A DNA stretch of 64,000 nucleotides from Hirudinaria manillensis (GCA_034509925.1 CM067526.1:3330001-3394000), one strand, 5' to 3'. Positions 35,706 through 46,775 are shown, counted from the stretch's first letter. Program-made: numbers and translations. Notes: generated from the sequence alone by a model not told the origin.

Positions 35706-35927
35706 CTCGTGTCCGAGCGAGAGGTTTTGAAATTTTCGAAGCCCCGCCTGACCGAGGGCTGGCCCGATTCAACGAATGATCGAGATTAAGTTCGTTCGAC
35801 GTGGTCATCGTTCTAGCCGGTCTTTCGAACAGGCGAAGGCTCGACATTTTTCCGAAAGGACGTCTGCTAGAGTCGCTTTGGTCGAGCGAAATTCTTCGGG
35901 AAAGGTGCCGGCGACTTCCAGTGGCCA

Positions 35928-35998
35928 GCGTGAGTGGTATAACGGTAGCATAGTTGCCTTCCAAGCAATTGATCCGGGTTCGACTCCCGGCTCACGCA
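35928..35998 (+). tRNA. trnG(ucc): tRNA-Gly(UCC), array copy 13
   Basis: Consensus gene and spacer. Confidence 0.96.
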
Positions 35999-36220
35999 CT
36001 CGTGTCCGAGCGAGAGGTTTTGAAATTTTCGAAGCCCCGCCTGACCGAGGGCTGGCCCGATTCAACGAATGATCGAGATTAAGTTCGTTCGACGTGGTCA
36101 TCGTTCTAGCCGGTCTTTCGAACAGGCGAAGGCTCGACATTTTTCCGAAAGGACGTCTGCTAGAGTCGCTTTGGTCGAGCGAAATTCTTCGGGAAAGGTG
36201 CCGGCGACTTCCACTGGCCA

Positions 36221-36291
36221 GCGTGAGTGGTATAACGGTAGCATAGTTGCCTTCCAAGCAATTGATCCGGGTTCGACTCCCGGCTCACGCA
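36221..36291 (+). tRNA. trnG(ucc): tRNA-Gly(UCC), array copy 14
   Basis: Consensus gene; CACTGGCC spacer variant as in copy 4. Confidence 0.96.
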
Positions 36292-36513
36292 CTCGTGTCC
36301 GAGCGAGAGGTTTTGAAATTTTCGAAGCCCCGCCTGACCGAGGGCTGGCCCGATTCAACGAATGATCGAGATTAAGTTCGTTCGACGTGGTCATCGTTCT
36401 AGCCGGTCTTTCGACCAGGCGAAGGCTCGACATTTTTCCGAAAGGACGTCTGCTAGAGTCGCTTTGGTCGAGCGAAATTCTTCGGGAAAGGTGCCGGCGA
36501 CTTCCAGTGGCCA

Positions 36514-36584
36514 GCGTGAGTGGTATAACGGTAGCATAGTTGCCTTCCAAGCAATTGATCCGGGTTCGACTCCCGGCTCACGCA
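36514..36584 (+). tRNA. trnG(ucc): tRNA-Gly(UCC), array copy 15
   Basis: Consensus gene; spacer variant TTTCGACCAGG, shared with copy 17. Confidence 0.96.
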
Positions 36585-36807
36585 CTCGTGTCCGAGCGAG
36601 AGGTTTTGAAATTTTCGAAGCCCCGCCTGACCGAGGGCTGGCCCGATTCAACGAATGATCGAGATTAAGTTCGTTCGACGTGGTCATCGTTCTAGCCGGT
36701 CTTTCGAACAGGCGAAGGCTCGACATTTTATCCGAAAGGACGTCTGCTAGAGTCGCTTTGGTCGAGCGAAATTCTTCGGGAAAGGTGCCGGCGACTTCCA
36801 GTGGCCA

Positions 36808-36878
36808 GCGTGAGTGGTATAACGGTAGCATAGTTGCCTTCCAAGCAATTGATCCGGGTTCGACTCCCGGCTCACGCA
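36808..36878 (+). tRNA. trnG(ucc): tRNA-Gly(UCC), array copy 16
   Basis: Consensus gene; spacer reads ATTTTATCCG, one base longer. Confidence 0.96.
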
Positions 36879-37100
36879 CTCGTGTCCGAGCGAGAGGTTT
36901 TGAAATTTTCGAAGCCCCGCCTGACCGAGGGCTGGCCCGATTCAACGAATGATCGAGATTAAGTTCGTTCGACGTGGTCATCGTTCTAGCCGGTCTTTCG
37001 ACCAGGCGAAGGCTCGACATTTTTCCGAAAGGACGTCTGCTAGACTCGCTTTGGTCGAACGAAATTCTTCGGGAAAGGTGCCGGCGACTCCCAGTGGCCA

Positions 37101-37171
37101 GCGTGAGTGGTATAACGGTAGCATAGTTGCCTTCCAAGCAATTGATCCGGGTTCGACTCCCGGCTCACGCA
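37101..37171 (+). tRNA. trnG(ucc): tRNA-Gly(UCC), array copy 17
   Basis: Consensus gene; the most divergent clean spacer so far (TTTCGACCAGG, TAGACTCGC, GTCGAACG, GACTCCCAG). Confidence 0.96.
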
Positions 37172-37393
37172 CTCGTGTCCGAGCGAGAGGTTTTGAAATT
37201 TTCGAAGCCCCGCCTGACCGAGGGCTGGCCCGATTCAACGAATGATCGAGATTAAGTTCGTTCGACGTGGTCATCGTTCTAGCCGGTCTTTCGAACAGGC
37301 GAAGGCTCGACATTTTTCCGAAAGGACGTCTGCTAGAGTCGCTTTGGTCGAGCGAAATTCTTCGGGAAAGGTGCCGGCGACTTCCAGTGGCCA

Positions 37394-37464
37394 GCGTGAG
37401 TGGTATAACGGTAGCATAGTTGCCTTCCAAGCAATTGATCCGGGTTCGACTCCCGGCTCACGCA
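37394..37464 (+). tRNA. trnG(ucc): tRNA-Gly(UCC), array copy 18
   Basis: Consensus gene and spacer. Confidence 0.96.
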
Positions 37465-37687
37465 CTCGTGTCCGAGCGAGAGGTTTTGAAATTTTCGAAG
37501 CCCCGCCTGACCGAGGGCTGGCCCGATTCAACGAATGATCGAGATTAAGTTCGTTCGACGTGGTCATCGTTCTAGCCGGTCTTTCGAACAGGCGAAGGCT
37601 CGACATTTTTTCCGAAAGGACGTCTGCTAGAGTCGCTTTGGTCGAGCGAAATTCTTCGGGAAAGGTGCCGGCGACTTCCAGTGGCCA

Positions 37688-37758
37688 GCGTGAGTGGTAT
37701 AACGGTAGCATAGTTGCCTTCCAAGCAATTGATCCGGGTTCGACTCCCGGCTCACGCA
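37688..37758 (+). tRNA. trnG(ucc): tRNA-Gly(UCC), array copy 19
   Basis: Consensus gene; six instead of five T in the spacer T run. Confidence 0.96.
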
Positions 37759-37980
37759 CTCGTGTCCGAGCGAGAGGTTTTGAAATTTTCGAAGCCCCGC
37801 CTGACCGAGGGCTGGCCCGATTCAACGAATGATCGAGATTAAGTTCGTTCGACGTGGTCATCGTTCTAGCCGGTCTTTCGAACAGGCGAAGGCTCGACAT
37901 TTTTCCGAAAGGACGTCTGCTAGAGTCGCTTTGGTCGAGCGAAATTCTTCGGGAAAGGTGCCGGCGACTTCCAGTGGCCA

Positions 37981-38051
37981 GCGTGAGTGGTATAACGGTA
38001 GCATAGTTGCCTTCCAAGCAATTGATCCGGGTTCGACTCCCGGCTCACGCA
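37981..38051 (+). tRNA. trnG(ucc): tRNA-Gly(UCC), array copy 20
   Basis: Consensus gene and spacer. Confidence 0.96.
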
Positions 38052-38274
38052 CTCGTGTCCGAGCGAGAGGTTTTGAAATTTTCGAAGCCCCGCCTGACCG
38101 AGGGCTGGCCCGATTCAACGAATGATCGAGATTAAGTTCGTTCGACGTGGTCATCGTTCTAGCCGGTCTTTCGAACAGGCGAAGGCTCGACATTTTTTCC
38201 GAAAGGACGTCTGCTAGAGTCGCTTTGGTCGAGCGAAATTCTTCGGGAAAGGTGCCGGCGACTTCCAGTGGCCA

Positions 38275-38345
38275 GCGTGAGTGGTATAACGGTAGCATAG
38301 TTGCCTTCCAAGCAATTGATCCGGGTTCGACTCCCGGCTCACGCA
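38275..38345 (+). tRNA. trnG(ucc): tRNA-Gly(UCC), array copy 21
   Basis: Consensus gene; six T in the spacer T run. Confidence 0.96.
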
Positions 38346-38567
38346 CTCGTGTCCGAGCGAGAGGTTTTGAAATTTTCGAAGCCCCGCCTGACCGAGGGCT
38401 GGCCCGATTCAACGAATGATCGAGATTAAGTTCGTTCGACGTGGTCATCGTTCTAGCCGGTCTTTCGAACAGGCGAAGGCTCGACATTTTTCCGAAAGGA
38501 CGTCTGCTAGAGTCGCTTTGGTCGAGCGAAATTCTTCGGGAAAGGTGCCGGCGACTTCCAGTGGCCA

Positions 38568-38639
38568 GCGTGAGTGGTATAACGGTAGCATAGTTTGCCT
38601 TCCAAGCAATTGATCCGGGTTCGACTCCCGGCTCACGCA
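38568..38639 (+). tRNA. trnG(ucc): tRNA-Gly(UCC), array copy 22, one-base insertion
   Basis: 72 nt: an extra T gives CATAGTTTGCC at the start of the anticodon stem. The same insertion occurs in copy 28. It would bulge the junction and may impair folding. Confidence 0.85.
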
Positions 38640-38861
38640 CTCGTGTCCGAGCGAGAGGTTTTGAAATTTTCGAAGCCCCGCCTGACCGAGGGCTGGCCCG
38701 ATTCAACGAATGATCGAGATTAAGTTCGTTCGACGTGGTCATCGTTCTAGCCGGTCTTTCGAACAGGCGAAGGCTCGACATTTTTCCGAAAGGACGTCTG
38801 CTAGAGTCGCTTTGGTCGAGCGAAATTCTTCGGGAAAGGTGCCGGCGACTTCCAGTGGCCA

Positions 38862-38932
38862 GCGTGAGTGGTATAACGGTAGCATAGTTGCCTTCCAAGC
38901 AATTGATCCGGGTTCGACTCCCGGCTCACGCA
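38862..38932 (+). tRNA. trnG(ucc): tRNA-Gly(UCC), array copy 23
   Basis: Consensus gene and spacer. Confidence 0.96.
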
Positions 38933-39154
38933 CTCGTGTCCGAGCGAGAGGTTTTGAAATTTTCGAAGCCCCGCCTGACCGAGGGCTGGCCCGATTCAAC
39001 GAATGATCGAGATTAAGTTCGTTCGACGTGGTCATCGTTCTAGCCGGTCTTTCGAACAGGCGAAGGCTCGACATTTTTCCGAAAGGACGTCTGCTAGAGT
39101 CGCTTTGGTCGAGCGAAATTCTTCGGGAAAGGTGCCGGCGACTTCCAGTGGCCA

Positions 39155-39225
39155 GCGTGAGTGGTATAACGGTAGCATAGTTGCCTTCCAAGCAATTGAT
39201 CCGGGTTCGACTCCCGGCTCACGCA
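39155..39225 (+). tRNA. trnG(ucc): tRNA-Gly(UCC), array copy 24
   Basis: Consensus gene and spacer. Confidence 0.96.
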
Positions 39226-39447
39226 CTCGTGTCCGAGCGAGAGGTTTTGAAATTTTCGAAGCCCCGCCTGACCGAGGGCTGGCCCGATTCAACGAATGAT
39301 CGAGATTAAGTTCGTTCGACGTGGTCATCGTTCTAGCCGGTCTTTCGAACAGGCGAAGGCTCGACATTTTTCCGAAAGGACGTCTGCTAGAGTCGCTTTG
39401 GTCGAGCGAAATTCTTCGGGAAAGGTGCCGGCGACTTCCAGTGGCCA

Positions 39448-39518
39448 GCGTGAGTGGTATAACGGTAGCATAGTTGCCTTCCAAGCAATTGATCCGGGTT
39501 CGACTCCCGGCTCACGCA
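39448..39518 (+). tRNA. trnG(ucc): tRNA-Gly(UCC), array copy 25
   Basis: Consensus gene and spacer. Confidence 0.96.
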
Positions 39519-39740
39519 CTCGTGTCCGAGCGAGAGGTTTTGAAATTTTCGAAGCCCCGCCTGACCGAGGGCTGGCCCGATTCAACGAATGATCGAGATT
39601 AAGTTCGTTCGACGTGGTCATCGTTCTAGCCGGTCTTTCGAACAGGCGAAGGCTCGACATTTTTCCGAAAGGACGTCTGCTAGAGTCGCTTTGGTCGAGC
39701 GAAATTCTTCGGGAAAGGTGCCGGCGACTTCCAGTGGCCA

Positions 39741-39811
39741 GCGTGAGTGGTATAACGGTAGCATAGTTGCCTTCCAAGCAATTGATCCGGGTTCGACTCC
39801 CGGCTCACGCA
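39741..39811 (+). tRNA. trnG(ucc): tRNA-Gly(UCC), array copy 26
   Basis: Consensus gene and spacer. Confidence 0.96.
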
Positions 39812-40032
39812 CTCGTGTCCGAGCGAGAGGTTTTGAAATTTTCGAAGCCCCGCCTGACCGAGGGCTGGCCCGATTCAACGAATGATCGAGATTAAGTTCG
39901 TTCGACGTGGTCATCGTTCTAGCCGGTCTTTCGAACAGGCGAAGGCTCGACATTTTCCGAAAGGACGTCTGCTAGAGTCGCTTTGGTCGAGCGAAATTCT
40001 TCGGGAAAGGTGCCGGCGACTTCCAGTGGCCA

Positions 40033-40103
40033 GCGTGAGTGGTATAACGGTAGCATAGTTGCCTTCCAAGCAATTGATCCGGGTTCGACTCCCGGCTCAC
40101 GCA
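40033..40103 (+). tRNA. trnG(ucc): tRNA-Gly(UCC), array copy 27
   Basis: Consensus gene; only four T in the spacer T run. Confidence 0.96.
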
Positions 40104-40325
40104 CTCGTGTCCGAGCGAGAGGTTTTGAAATTTTCGAAGCCCCGCCTGACCGAGGGCTGGCCCGATTCAACGAATGATCGAGATTAAGTTCGTTCGACGT
40201 GGTCATCGTTCTAGCCGGTCTTTCGAACAGGCGAAGGCTCGACATTTTTCCGAAAGGACGTCTGCTAGAGTCGCTTTGGTCGAGCGAAATTCTTCGGGAA
40301 AGGTGCCGGCGACTTCCAGTGGCCA

Positions 40326-40397
40326 GCGTGAGTGGTATAACGGTAGCATAGTTTGCCTTCCAAGCAATTGATCCGGGTTCGACTCCCGGCTCACGCA
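40326..40397 (+). tRNA. trnG(ucc): tRNA-Gly(UCC), array copy 28, one-base insertion
   Basis: Same extra T in CATAGTTTGCC as copy 22, six units away. Confidence 0.85.
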
Positions 40398-40619
40398 CTC
40401 GTGTCCGAGCGAGAGGTTTTGAAATTTTCGAAGCCCCGCCTGACCGAGGGCTGGCCCGATTCAACGAATGATCGAGATTAAGTTCGTTCGACGTGGTCAT
40501 CGTTCTAGCCGGTCTTTCGAACAGGCGAAGGCTCGACATTTTTCCGAAAGGACGTCTGCTAGAGTCGCTTTGGTCGAGCGAAATTCTTCGGGAAAGGTGC
40601 CGGCGACTTCCAGTGGCCA

Positions 40620-40690
40620 GCGTGAGTGGTATAACGGTAGCATAGTTGCCTTCCAAGCAATTGATCCGGGTTCGACTCCCGGCTCACGCA
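40620..40690 (+). tRNA. trnG(ucc): tRNA-Gly(UCC), array copy 29
   Basis: Consensus gene and spacer. Confidence 0.96.
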
Positions 40691-40912
40691 CTCGTGTCCG
40701 AGCGAGAGGTTTTGAAATTTTCGAAGCCCCGCCTGACCGAGGGCTGGCCCGATTCAACGAATGATCGAGATTAAGTTCGTTCGACGTGGTCATCGTTCTA
40801 GCCGGTCTTTCGAACAGGCGAAGGCTCGACATTTTTCCGAAAGGACGTCTGCTAGAGTCGCTTTGGTCGAGCGAAATTCTTCGGGAAAGGTGCCGGCGAC
40901 TTCCAGTGGCCA

Positions 40913-40983
40913 GCGTGAGTGGTATAACGGTAGCATAGTTGCCTTCCAAGCAATTGATCCGGGTTCGACTCCCGGCTCACGCA
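40913..40983 (+). tRNA. trnG(ucc): tRNA-Gly(UCC), array copy 30
   Basis: Consensus gene and spacer. Confidence 0.96.
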
Positions 40984-41205
40984 CTCGTGTCCGAGCGAGA
41001 GGTTTTGAAATTTTCGAAGCCCCGCCTGACCGAGGGCTGGCCCGATTCAACGAATGATCGAGATTAAGTTCGTTCGACGTGGTCATCGTTCTAGCCGGTC
41101 TTTCGAACAGGCGAAGGCTCGACATTTTTCCGAAAGGACGTCTGCTAGAGTCGCTTTGGTCGAGCGAAATTCTTCGGGAAAGGTGCCGGCGACTTCCAGT
41201 GGCCA

Positions 41206-41276
41206 GCGTGAGTGGTATAACGGTAGCATAGTTGCCTTCCAAGCAATTGATCCGGGTTCGACTCCCGGCTCACGCA
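41206..41276 (+). tRNA. trnG(ucc): tRNA-Gly(UCC), array copy 31
   Basis: Consensus gene and spacer. Confidence 0.96.
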
Positions 41277-41498
41277 CTCGTGTCCGAGCGAGAGGTTTTG
41301 AAATTTTCGAAGCCCCGCCTGACCGAGGGCTGGCCCGATTCAACGAATGATCGAGATTAAGTTCGTTCGACGTGGTCATCGTTCTAGCCGGTCTTTCGAA
41401 CAGGCGAAGGCTCGACATTTTTCCGAAAGGACGTCTGCTAGAGTCGCTTTGGTCGAGCGAAATTCTTCGGGAAAGGTGCCGGCGACTTCCAGTGGCCA

Positions 41499-41569
41499 GC
41501 GTGAGTGGTATAACGGTAGCATAGTTGCCTTCCAAGCAATTGATCCGGGTTCGACTCCCGGCTCACGCA
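41499..41569 (+). tRNA. trnG(ucc): tRNA-Gly(UCC), array copy 32
   Basis: Consensus gene and spacer. Confidence 0.96.
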
Positions 41570-41791
41570 CTCGTGTCCGAGCGAGAGGTTTTGAAATTTT
41601 CGAAGCCCCGCCTGACCGAGGGCTGGCCCGATTCAACGAATGATCGAGATTAAGTTCGTTCGACGTGGTCATCGTTCTAGCCGGTCTTTCGAACAGGCGA
41701 AGGCTCGACATTTTTCCGAAAGGACGTCTGCTAGAGTCGCTTTGGTCGAGCGAAATTCTTCGGGAAAGGTGCCGGCGACTTCCAGTGGCCA

Positions 41792-41862
41792 GCGTGAGTG
41801 GTATAACGGTAGCATAGTTGCCTTCCAAGCAATTGATCCGGGTTCGACTCCCGGCTCACGCA
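41792..41862 (+). tRNA. trnG(ucc): tRNA-Gly(UCC), array copy 33
   Basis: Consensus gene and spacer. Confidence 0.96.
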
Positions 41863-42084
41863 CTCGTGTCCGAGCGAGAGGTTTTGAAATTTTCGAAGCC
41901 CCGCCTGACCGAGGGCTGGCCCGATTCAACGAATGATCGAGATTAAGTTCGTTCGACGTGGTCATCGTTCTAGCCGGTCTTTCGAACAGGCGAAGGCTCG
42001 ACATTTTTCCGAAAGGACGTCTGCTAGAGTCGCTTTGGTCGAGCGAAATTCTTCGGGAAAGGTGCCGGCGACTTCCAGTGGCCA

Positions 42085-42155
42085 GCGTGAGTGGTATAAC
42101 GGTAGCATAGTTGCCTTCCAAGCAATTGATCCGGGTTCGACTCCCGGCTCACGCA
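42085..42155 (+). tRNA. trnG(ucc): tRNA-Gly(UCC), array copy 34
   Basis: Consensus gene and spacer. Confidence 0.96.
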
Positions 42156-42377
42156 CTCGTGTCCGAGCGAGAGGTTTTGAAATTTTCGAAGCCCCGCCTG
42201 ACCGAGGGCTGGCCCGATTCAACGAATGATCGAGATTAAGTTCGTTCGACGTGGTCATCGTTCTAGCCGGTCTTTCGAACAGGCGAAGGCTCGACATTTT
42301 TCCGAAAGGACGTCTGCTAGAGTCGCTTTGGTCGAGCGAAATTCTTCGGGAAAGGTGCCGGCGACTTCCAGTGGCCA

Positions 42378-42448
42378 GCGTGAGTGGTATAACGGTAGCA
42401 TAGTTGCCTTCCAAGCAATTGATCCGGGTTCGACTCCCGGCTCACGCA
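42378..42448 (+). tRNA. trnG(ucc): tRNA-Gly(UCC), array copy 35
   Basis: Consensus gene and spacer. Confidence 0.96.
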
Positions 42449-42670
42449 CTCGTGTCCGAGCGAGAGGTTTTGAAATTTTCGAAGCCCCGCCTGACCGAGG
42501 GCTGGCCCGATTCAACGAATGATCGAGATTAAGTTCGTTCGACGTGGTCATCGTTCTAGCCGGTCTTTCGAACAGGCGAAGGCTCGACATTTTTCCGAAA
42601 GGACGTCTGCTAGAGTCGCTTTGGTCGAGCGAAATTCTTCGGGAAAGGTGCCGGCGACTTCCAGTGGCCA

Positions 42671-42741
42671 GCGTGAGTGGTATAACGGTAGCATAGTTGC
42701 CTTCCAAGCAATTGATCCGGGTTCGACTCCCGGCTCACGCA
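42671..42741 (+). tRNA. trnG(ucc): tRNA-Gly(UCC), array copy 36
   Basis: Consensus gene and spacer. Confidence 0.96.
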
Positions 42742-42963
42742 CTCGTGTCCGAGCGAGAGGTTTTGAAATTTTCGAAGCCCCGCCTGACCGAGGGCTGGCC
42801 CGATTCAACGAATGATCGAGATTAAGTTCGTTCGACGTGGTCATCGTTCTAGCCGGTCTTTCGAACAGGCGAAGGCTCGACATTTTTCCGAAAGGACGTC
42901 TGCTAGAGTCGCGTTGGTCGAGCGAAAATATTCGGGAAAGGTGCCGGCGACTTCCAGTGGCCA

Positions 42964-43034
42964 GCGTGAGTGGTATAACGGTAGCATAGTTGCCTTCCAA
43001 GCAATTGATCCGGGTTCGACTCCCGGCTCACGCA
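42964..43034 (+). tRNA. trnG(ucc): tRNA-Gly(UCC), array copy 37
   Basis: Consensus gene; spacer changes GCGTTGG and AAAATATTCGGG upstream. Confidence 0.96.
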
Positions 43035-43257
43035 CTCGTGTCCGAGCGAGAGGTTTTGAAATTTTCGAAGCCCCGCCTGACCGAGGGCTGGCCCGATTCA
43101 ACGAATGATCGAGATTAACTTAGGTCCAACGTGGTCATCGTTCTAGCCGGTCTTTCGAACAGGCGAAGGCTCGACATTTTTCCGAAAGGACGTCTGCTAG
43201 AGTCGCTTTGGTCGAGCGAAATTCTTCGGGAAAGGTGCCGGCGACTTCCAGTGGCCA

Positions 43258-43328
43258 GCGTGAGTGGTATAACGGTAGCATAGTTGCCTTCCAAGCAATT
43301 GATCCGGGTTCGACTCCCGGCTCACGCA
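43258..43328 (+). tRNA. trnG(ucc): tRNA-Gly(UCC), array copy 38
   Basis: Consensus gene; clustered spacer change AACTTAGGTCCAACG near 43117. Confidence 0.96.
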
Positions 43329-43550
43329 CTCGTGTCCGAGCGAGAGGTTTTGAAATTTTCGAAGCCCCGCCTGACCGAGGGCTGGCCCGATTCAACGAAT
43401 GATCGAGATTAAGTTCGTTCGACGTGGTCATCGTTCTAGCCGGTCTTTCGAACAGGCGAAGGCTCGACAGTGTTCCGAAAGGACGTCTGCTAGAGTCGCT
43501 TTGGTCGAGCGAAATTCTTCGGGAAAGGTGCCGGCGACTTCCAGTGGCCA

Positions 43551-43621
43551 GCGTGAGTGGTATAACGGTAGCATAGTTGCCTTCCAAGCAATTGATCCGG
43601 GTTCGACTCCCGGCTCACGCA
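43551..43621 (+). tRNA. trnG(ucc): tRNA-Gly(UCC), array copy 39
   Basis: Consensus gene; spacer reads ACAGTGTTCCG. Confidence 0.96.
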
Positions 43622-43843
43622 CTCGTGTCCGAGCGAGAGGTTTTGAAATTTTCGAAGCCCCGCCTGACCGAGGGCTGGCCCGATTCAACGAATGATCGAG
43701 ATTAAGTTCGTTCGACGTGGTCATCGTTCTAGCCGGTCTTTCGAACAGGCGAAGGCTCGACATTTTTCCGAAAGGACGTCTGCTAGAGTCGCTTTGGTCG
43801 AGCGAAATTCTTCGGGAAAGGTGCCGGCGACTTCCAGTGGCCA

Positions 43844-43914
43844 GCGTGAGTGGTATAACGGTAGCATAGTTGCCTTCCAAGCAATTGATCCGGGTTCGAC
43901 TCCCGGCTCACGCA
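43844..43914 (+). tRNA. trnG(ucc): tRNA-Gly(UCC), array copy 40
   Basis: Consensus gene and spacer. Confidence 0.96.
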
Positions 43915-44136
43915 CTCGTGTCCGAGCGAGAGGTTTTGAAATTTTCGAAGCCCCGCCTGACCGAGGGCTGGCCCGATTCAACGAATGATCGAGATTAAGT
44001 TCGTTCGACGTGGTCATCGTTCTAGCCGGTCTTTCGAACAGGCGAAGGCTCGACATTTTTCCGAAAGGACGTCTGCTAGAGTCGCTTTGGTCGAGCGAAA
44101 TTCTTCGGGAAAGGTGCCGGCGACTTCCAGTGGCCA

Positions 44137-44207
44137 GCGTGAGTGGTATAACGGTAGCATAGTTGCCTTCCAAGCAATTGATCCGGGTTCGACTCCCGGC
44201 TCACGCA
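44137..44207 (+). tRNA. trnG(ucc): tRNA-Gly(UCC), array copy 41
   Basis: Consensus gene and spacer. Confidence 0.96.
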
Positions 44208-44429
44208 CTCGTGTCCGAGCGAGAGGTTTTGAAATTTTCGAAGCCCCGCCTGACCGAGGGCTGGCCCGATTCAACGAATGATCGAGATTAAGTTCGTTCG
44301 ACGTGGTCATCGTTCTAGCCGGTCTTTCGAACAGGCGAAGGCTCGACATTTTTCCGAAAGGACGTCTGCTAGAGTCGCTTTGGTCGAGCGAAATTCTTCG
44401 GGAAAGGTGCCGGCGACTTCCAGTGGCCA

Positions 44430-44500
44430 GCGTGAGTGGTATAACGGTAGCATAGTTGCCTTCCAAGACATAGATCCGGGTTCGACTCCCGGCTCACGCA
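44430..44500 (+). tRNA. tRNA-Gly(UCC), array copy 42, damaged anticodon stem
   Basis: Anticodon TCC is kept, but AAGCAATTGATCC is changed to AAGACATAGATCC, which breaks the 3' strand of the anticodon stem. Probably non-functional, or a local sequence error. Confidence 0.75.
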
Positions 44501-44722
44501 CTCGTGTCCGAGCGAGAGGTTTTGAAATTTTCGAAGCCCCGCCTGACCGAGGGCTGGCCCGATTCAACGAATGATCGAGATTAAGTTCGTTCGACGTGGT
44601 CATCGTTCTAGCCGGTCTTTCGAACAGGCGAAGGCTCGACATTTTTCCGAAAGGACGTCTGCTAGAGTCGCTTTGGTCGAGCGAAATTCTTCGGGAAAGG
44701 TGCCGGCGACTTCCAGTGGCCA

Positions 44723-44793
44723 GCGTGAGTGGTATAACGGTAGCATAGTTGCCTTCCAAGCAATTGATCCGGGTTCGACTCCCGGCTCACGCA
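44723..44793 (+). tRNA. trnG(ucc): tRNA-Gly(UCC), array copy 43
   Basis: Consensus gene and spacer. Confidence 0.96.
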
Positions 44794-45015
44794 CTCGTGT
44801 CCGAGCGAGAGGTTTTGAAATTTTCGAAGCCCCGCCTGACCGAGGGCTGGCCCGATTCAACGAATGATCGAGATTAAGTTCGTTCGACGTGGTCATCGTT
44901 CTAGCAGTTCTTTCGAACAGGCGAAGGCTCGACATTTTTCCGAAAGGACGTCTGCTAGAGTCGCTTTGGTCGAGCGAAATTCTTCGGGAAAGGTGCCGGC
45001 GACTGCCAGGTGCCA

Positions 45016-45086
45016 GCGTGAGTGGTATAACGGTAGCATAGTTGCCTTCCAAGCAATTGATCCGGGTTCGACTCCCGGCTCACGCA
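45016..45086 (+). tRNA. trnG(ucc): tRNA-Gly(UCC), array copy 44
   Basis: Consensus gene in an altered unit: AGCAGTTCTTT and GACTGCCAGGTGCC upstream. Its trailer reads GAGGTATTATATTACTTCG, which destroys both TTTT runs, so this copy lacks the usual terminators. Confidence 0.93.
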
Positions 45087-45309
45087 CTCGTGTCCGAGCG
45101 AGAGGTATTATATTACTTCGAAGCCCCGCCTGACCGAGGGCTGGCCCGATTCAACGAATGATCGAGATTAAGTTCGTTCGACGTGGTCATCGTTCTAGCC
45201 GGTCTTTCGAACAGGCGAAGGCTCGACATTTTTCCGAAAGGACGTCTGCTAGAGTCGCTTTGGTCGAGCGAAATTCTTCGGGAAAGGTGCCGGCGACTTC
45301 CAGTGGCCA

Positions 45310-45380
45310 GCGTGAGTGGTATAACGGTAGCATAGTTGCCTTCCAAGCAATTGATCCGGGTTCGACTCCCGGCTCACGCA
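45310..45380 (+). tRNA. trnG(ucc): tRNA-Gly(UCC), array copy 45
   Basis: Consensus gene and spacer. Confidence 0.96.
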
Positions 45381-45602
45381 CTCGTGTCCGAGCGAGAGGT
45401 TTTGAAATTTTCGAAGCCCCGCCTGACCGAGGGCTGGCCCGATTCAACGAATGATCGAGATTAAGTTCGTTCGACGTGGTCATCGTTCTAGCCGGTCTTT
45501 CGAACAGGCGAAGGCTCGACATTTTTCCGAAAGGACGTCTGCTAGAGTCGCTTTGGTCGAGCGAAATTCTTCGGGAAAGGTGCCGGCGACTTCCAGTGGC
45601 CA

Positions 45603-45673
45603 GCGTGAGTGGTATAACGGTAGCATAGTTGCCTTCCAAGCAATTGATCCGGGTTCGACTCCCGGCTCACGCA
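45603..45673 (+). tRNA. trnG(ucc): tRNA-Gly(UCC), array copy 46
   Basis: Consensus gene and spacer. Confidence 0.96.
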
Positions 45674-45895
45674 CTCGTGTCCGAGCGAGAGGTTTTGAAA
45701 TTTTCGAAGCCCCGCCTGACCGAGGGCTGGCCCGATTCAACGAATGATCGAGATTAAGTTCGTTCGACGTGGTCATCGTTCTAGCCGGTCTTTCGAACAG
45801 GCGAAGGCTCGACATTTTTCCGAAAGGACGTCTGCTAGAGTCGCTTTGGTCGAGCGAAATTCTTCGGGAAAGGTGCCGGCGACTTCCAGTGGCCA

Positions 45896-45966
45896 GCGTG
45901 AGTGGTATAACGGTAGCATAGTTGCCTTCCAAGCAATTGATCCGGGTTCGACTCCCGGCTCACGCA
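45896..45966 (+). tRNA. trnG(ucc): tRNA-Gly(UCC), array copy 47
   Basis: Consensus gene and spacer. Confidence 0.96.
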
Positions 45967-46188
45967 CTCGTGTCCGAGCGAGAGGTTTTGAAATTTTCGA
46001 AGCCCCGCCTGACCGAGGGCTGGCCCGATTCAACGAATGATCGAGATTAAGTTCGTTCGACGTGGTCATCGTTCTAGCCGGTCTTTCGAACAGGCGAAGG
46101 CTCGACATTTTTCCGAAAGGACGTCTGCTAGAGTCGCTTTGGTCGAGCGAAATTCTTCGGGAAAGGTGCCGGCGACTTCCAGTGGCCA

Positions 46189-46259
46189 GCGTGAGTGGTA
46201 TAACGGTAGCATAGTTGCCTTCCAAGCAATTGATCCGGGTTCGACTCCCGGCTCACGCA
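46189..46259 (+). tRNA. trnG(ucc): tRNA-Gly(UCC), array copy 48
   Basis: Consensus gene and spacer. Confidence 0.96.
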
Positions 46260-46482
46260 CTCGTGTCCGAGCGAGAGGTTTTGAAATTTTCGAAGCCCCG
46301 CCTGACCGAGGGCTGGCCCGATTCAACGAATGATCGAGATTAAGTTCGTTCGACGTGGTCATCGTTCTAGCCGGTCTTTCGAACAGGCGAAGGCTCGACA
46401 TTTTTTCCGAAAGGACGTCTGCTAGAGTCGCTTTGGTCGAGCGAAATTCTTCGGGAAAGGTGCCGGCGACTTCCAGTGGCCA

Positions 46483-46553
46483 GCGTGAGTGGTATAACGG
46501 TAGCATAGTTGCCTTCCAAGCAATTGATCCGGGTTCGACTCCCGGCTCACGCA
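46483..46553 (+). tRNA. trnG(ucc): tRNA-Gly(UCC), array copy 49
   Basis: Consensus gene; six T in the spacer T run. Confidence 0.96.
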
Positions 46554-46775
46554 CTCGTGTCCGAGCGAGAGGTTTTGAAATTTTCGAAGCCCCGCCTGAC
46601 CGAGGGCTGGCCCGATTCAACGAATGATCGAGATTAAGTTCGTTCGACGTGGTCATCGTTCTAGCCGGTCTTTCGAACAGGCGAAGGCTCGACATTTTTC
46701 CGAAAGGACGTCTGCTAGAGTCGCTTTGGTCGAGCGAAATTCTTCGGGAAAGGTGCCGGCGACTTCCAGTGGCCA

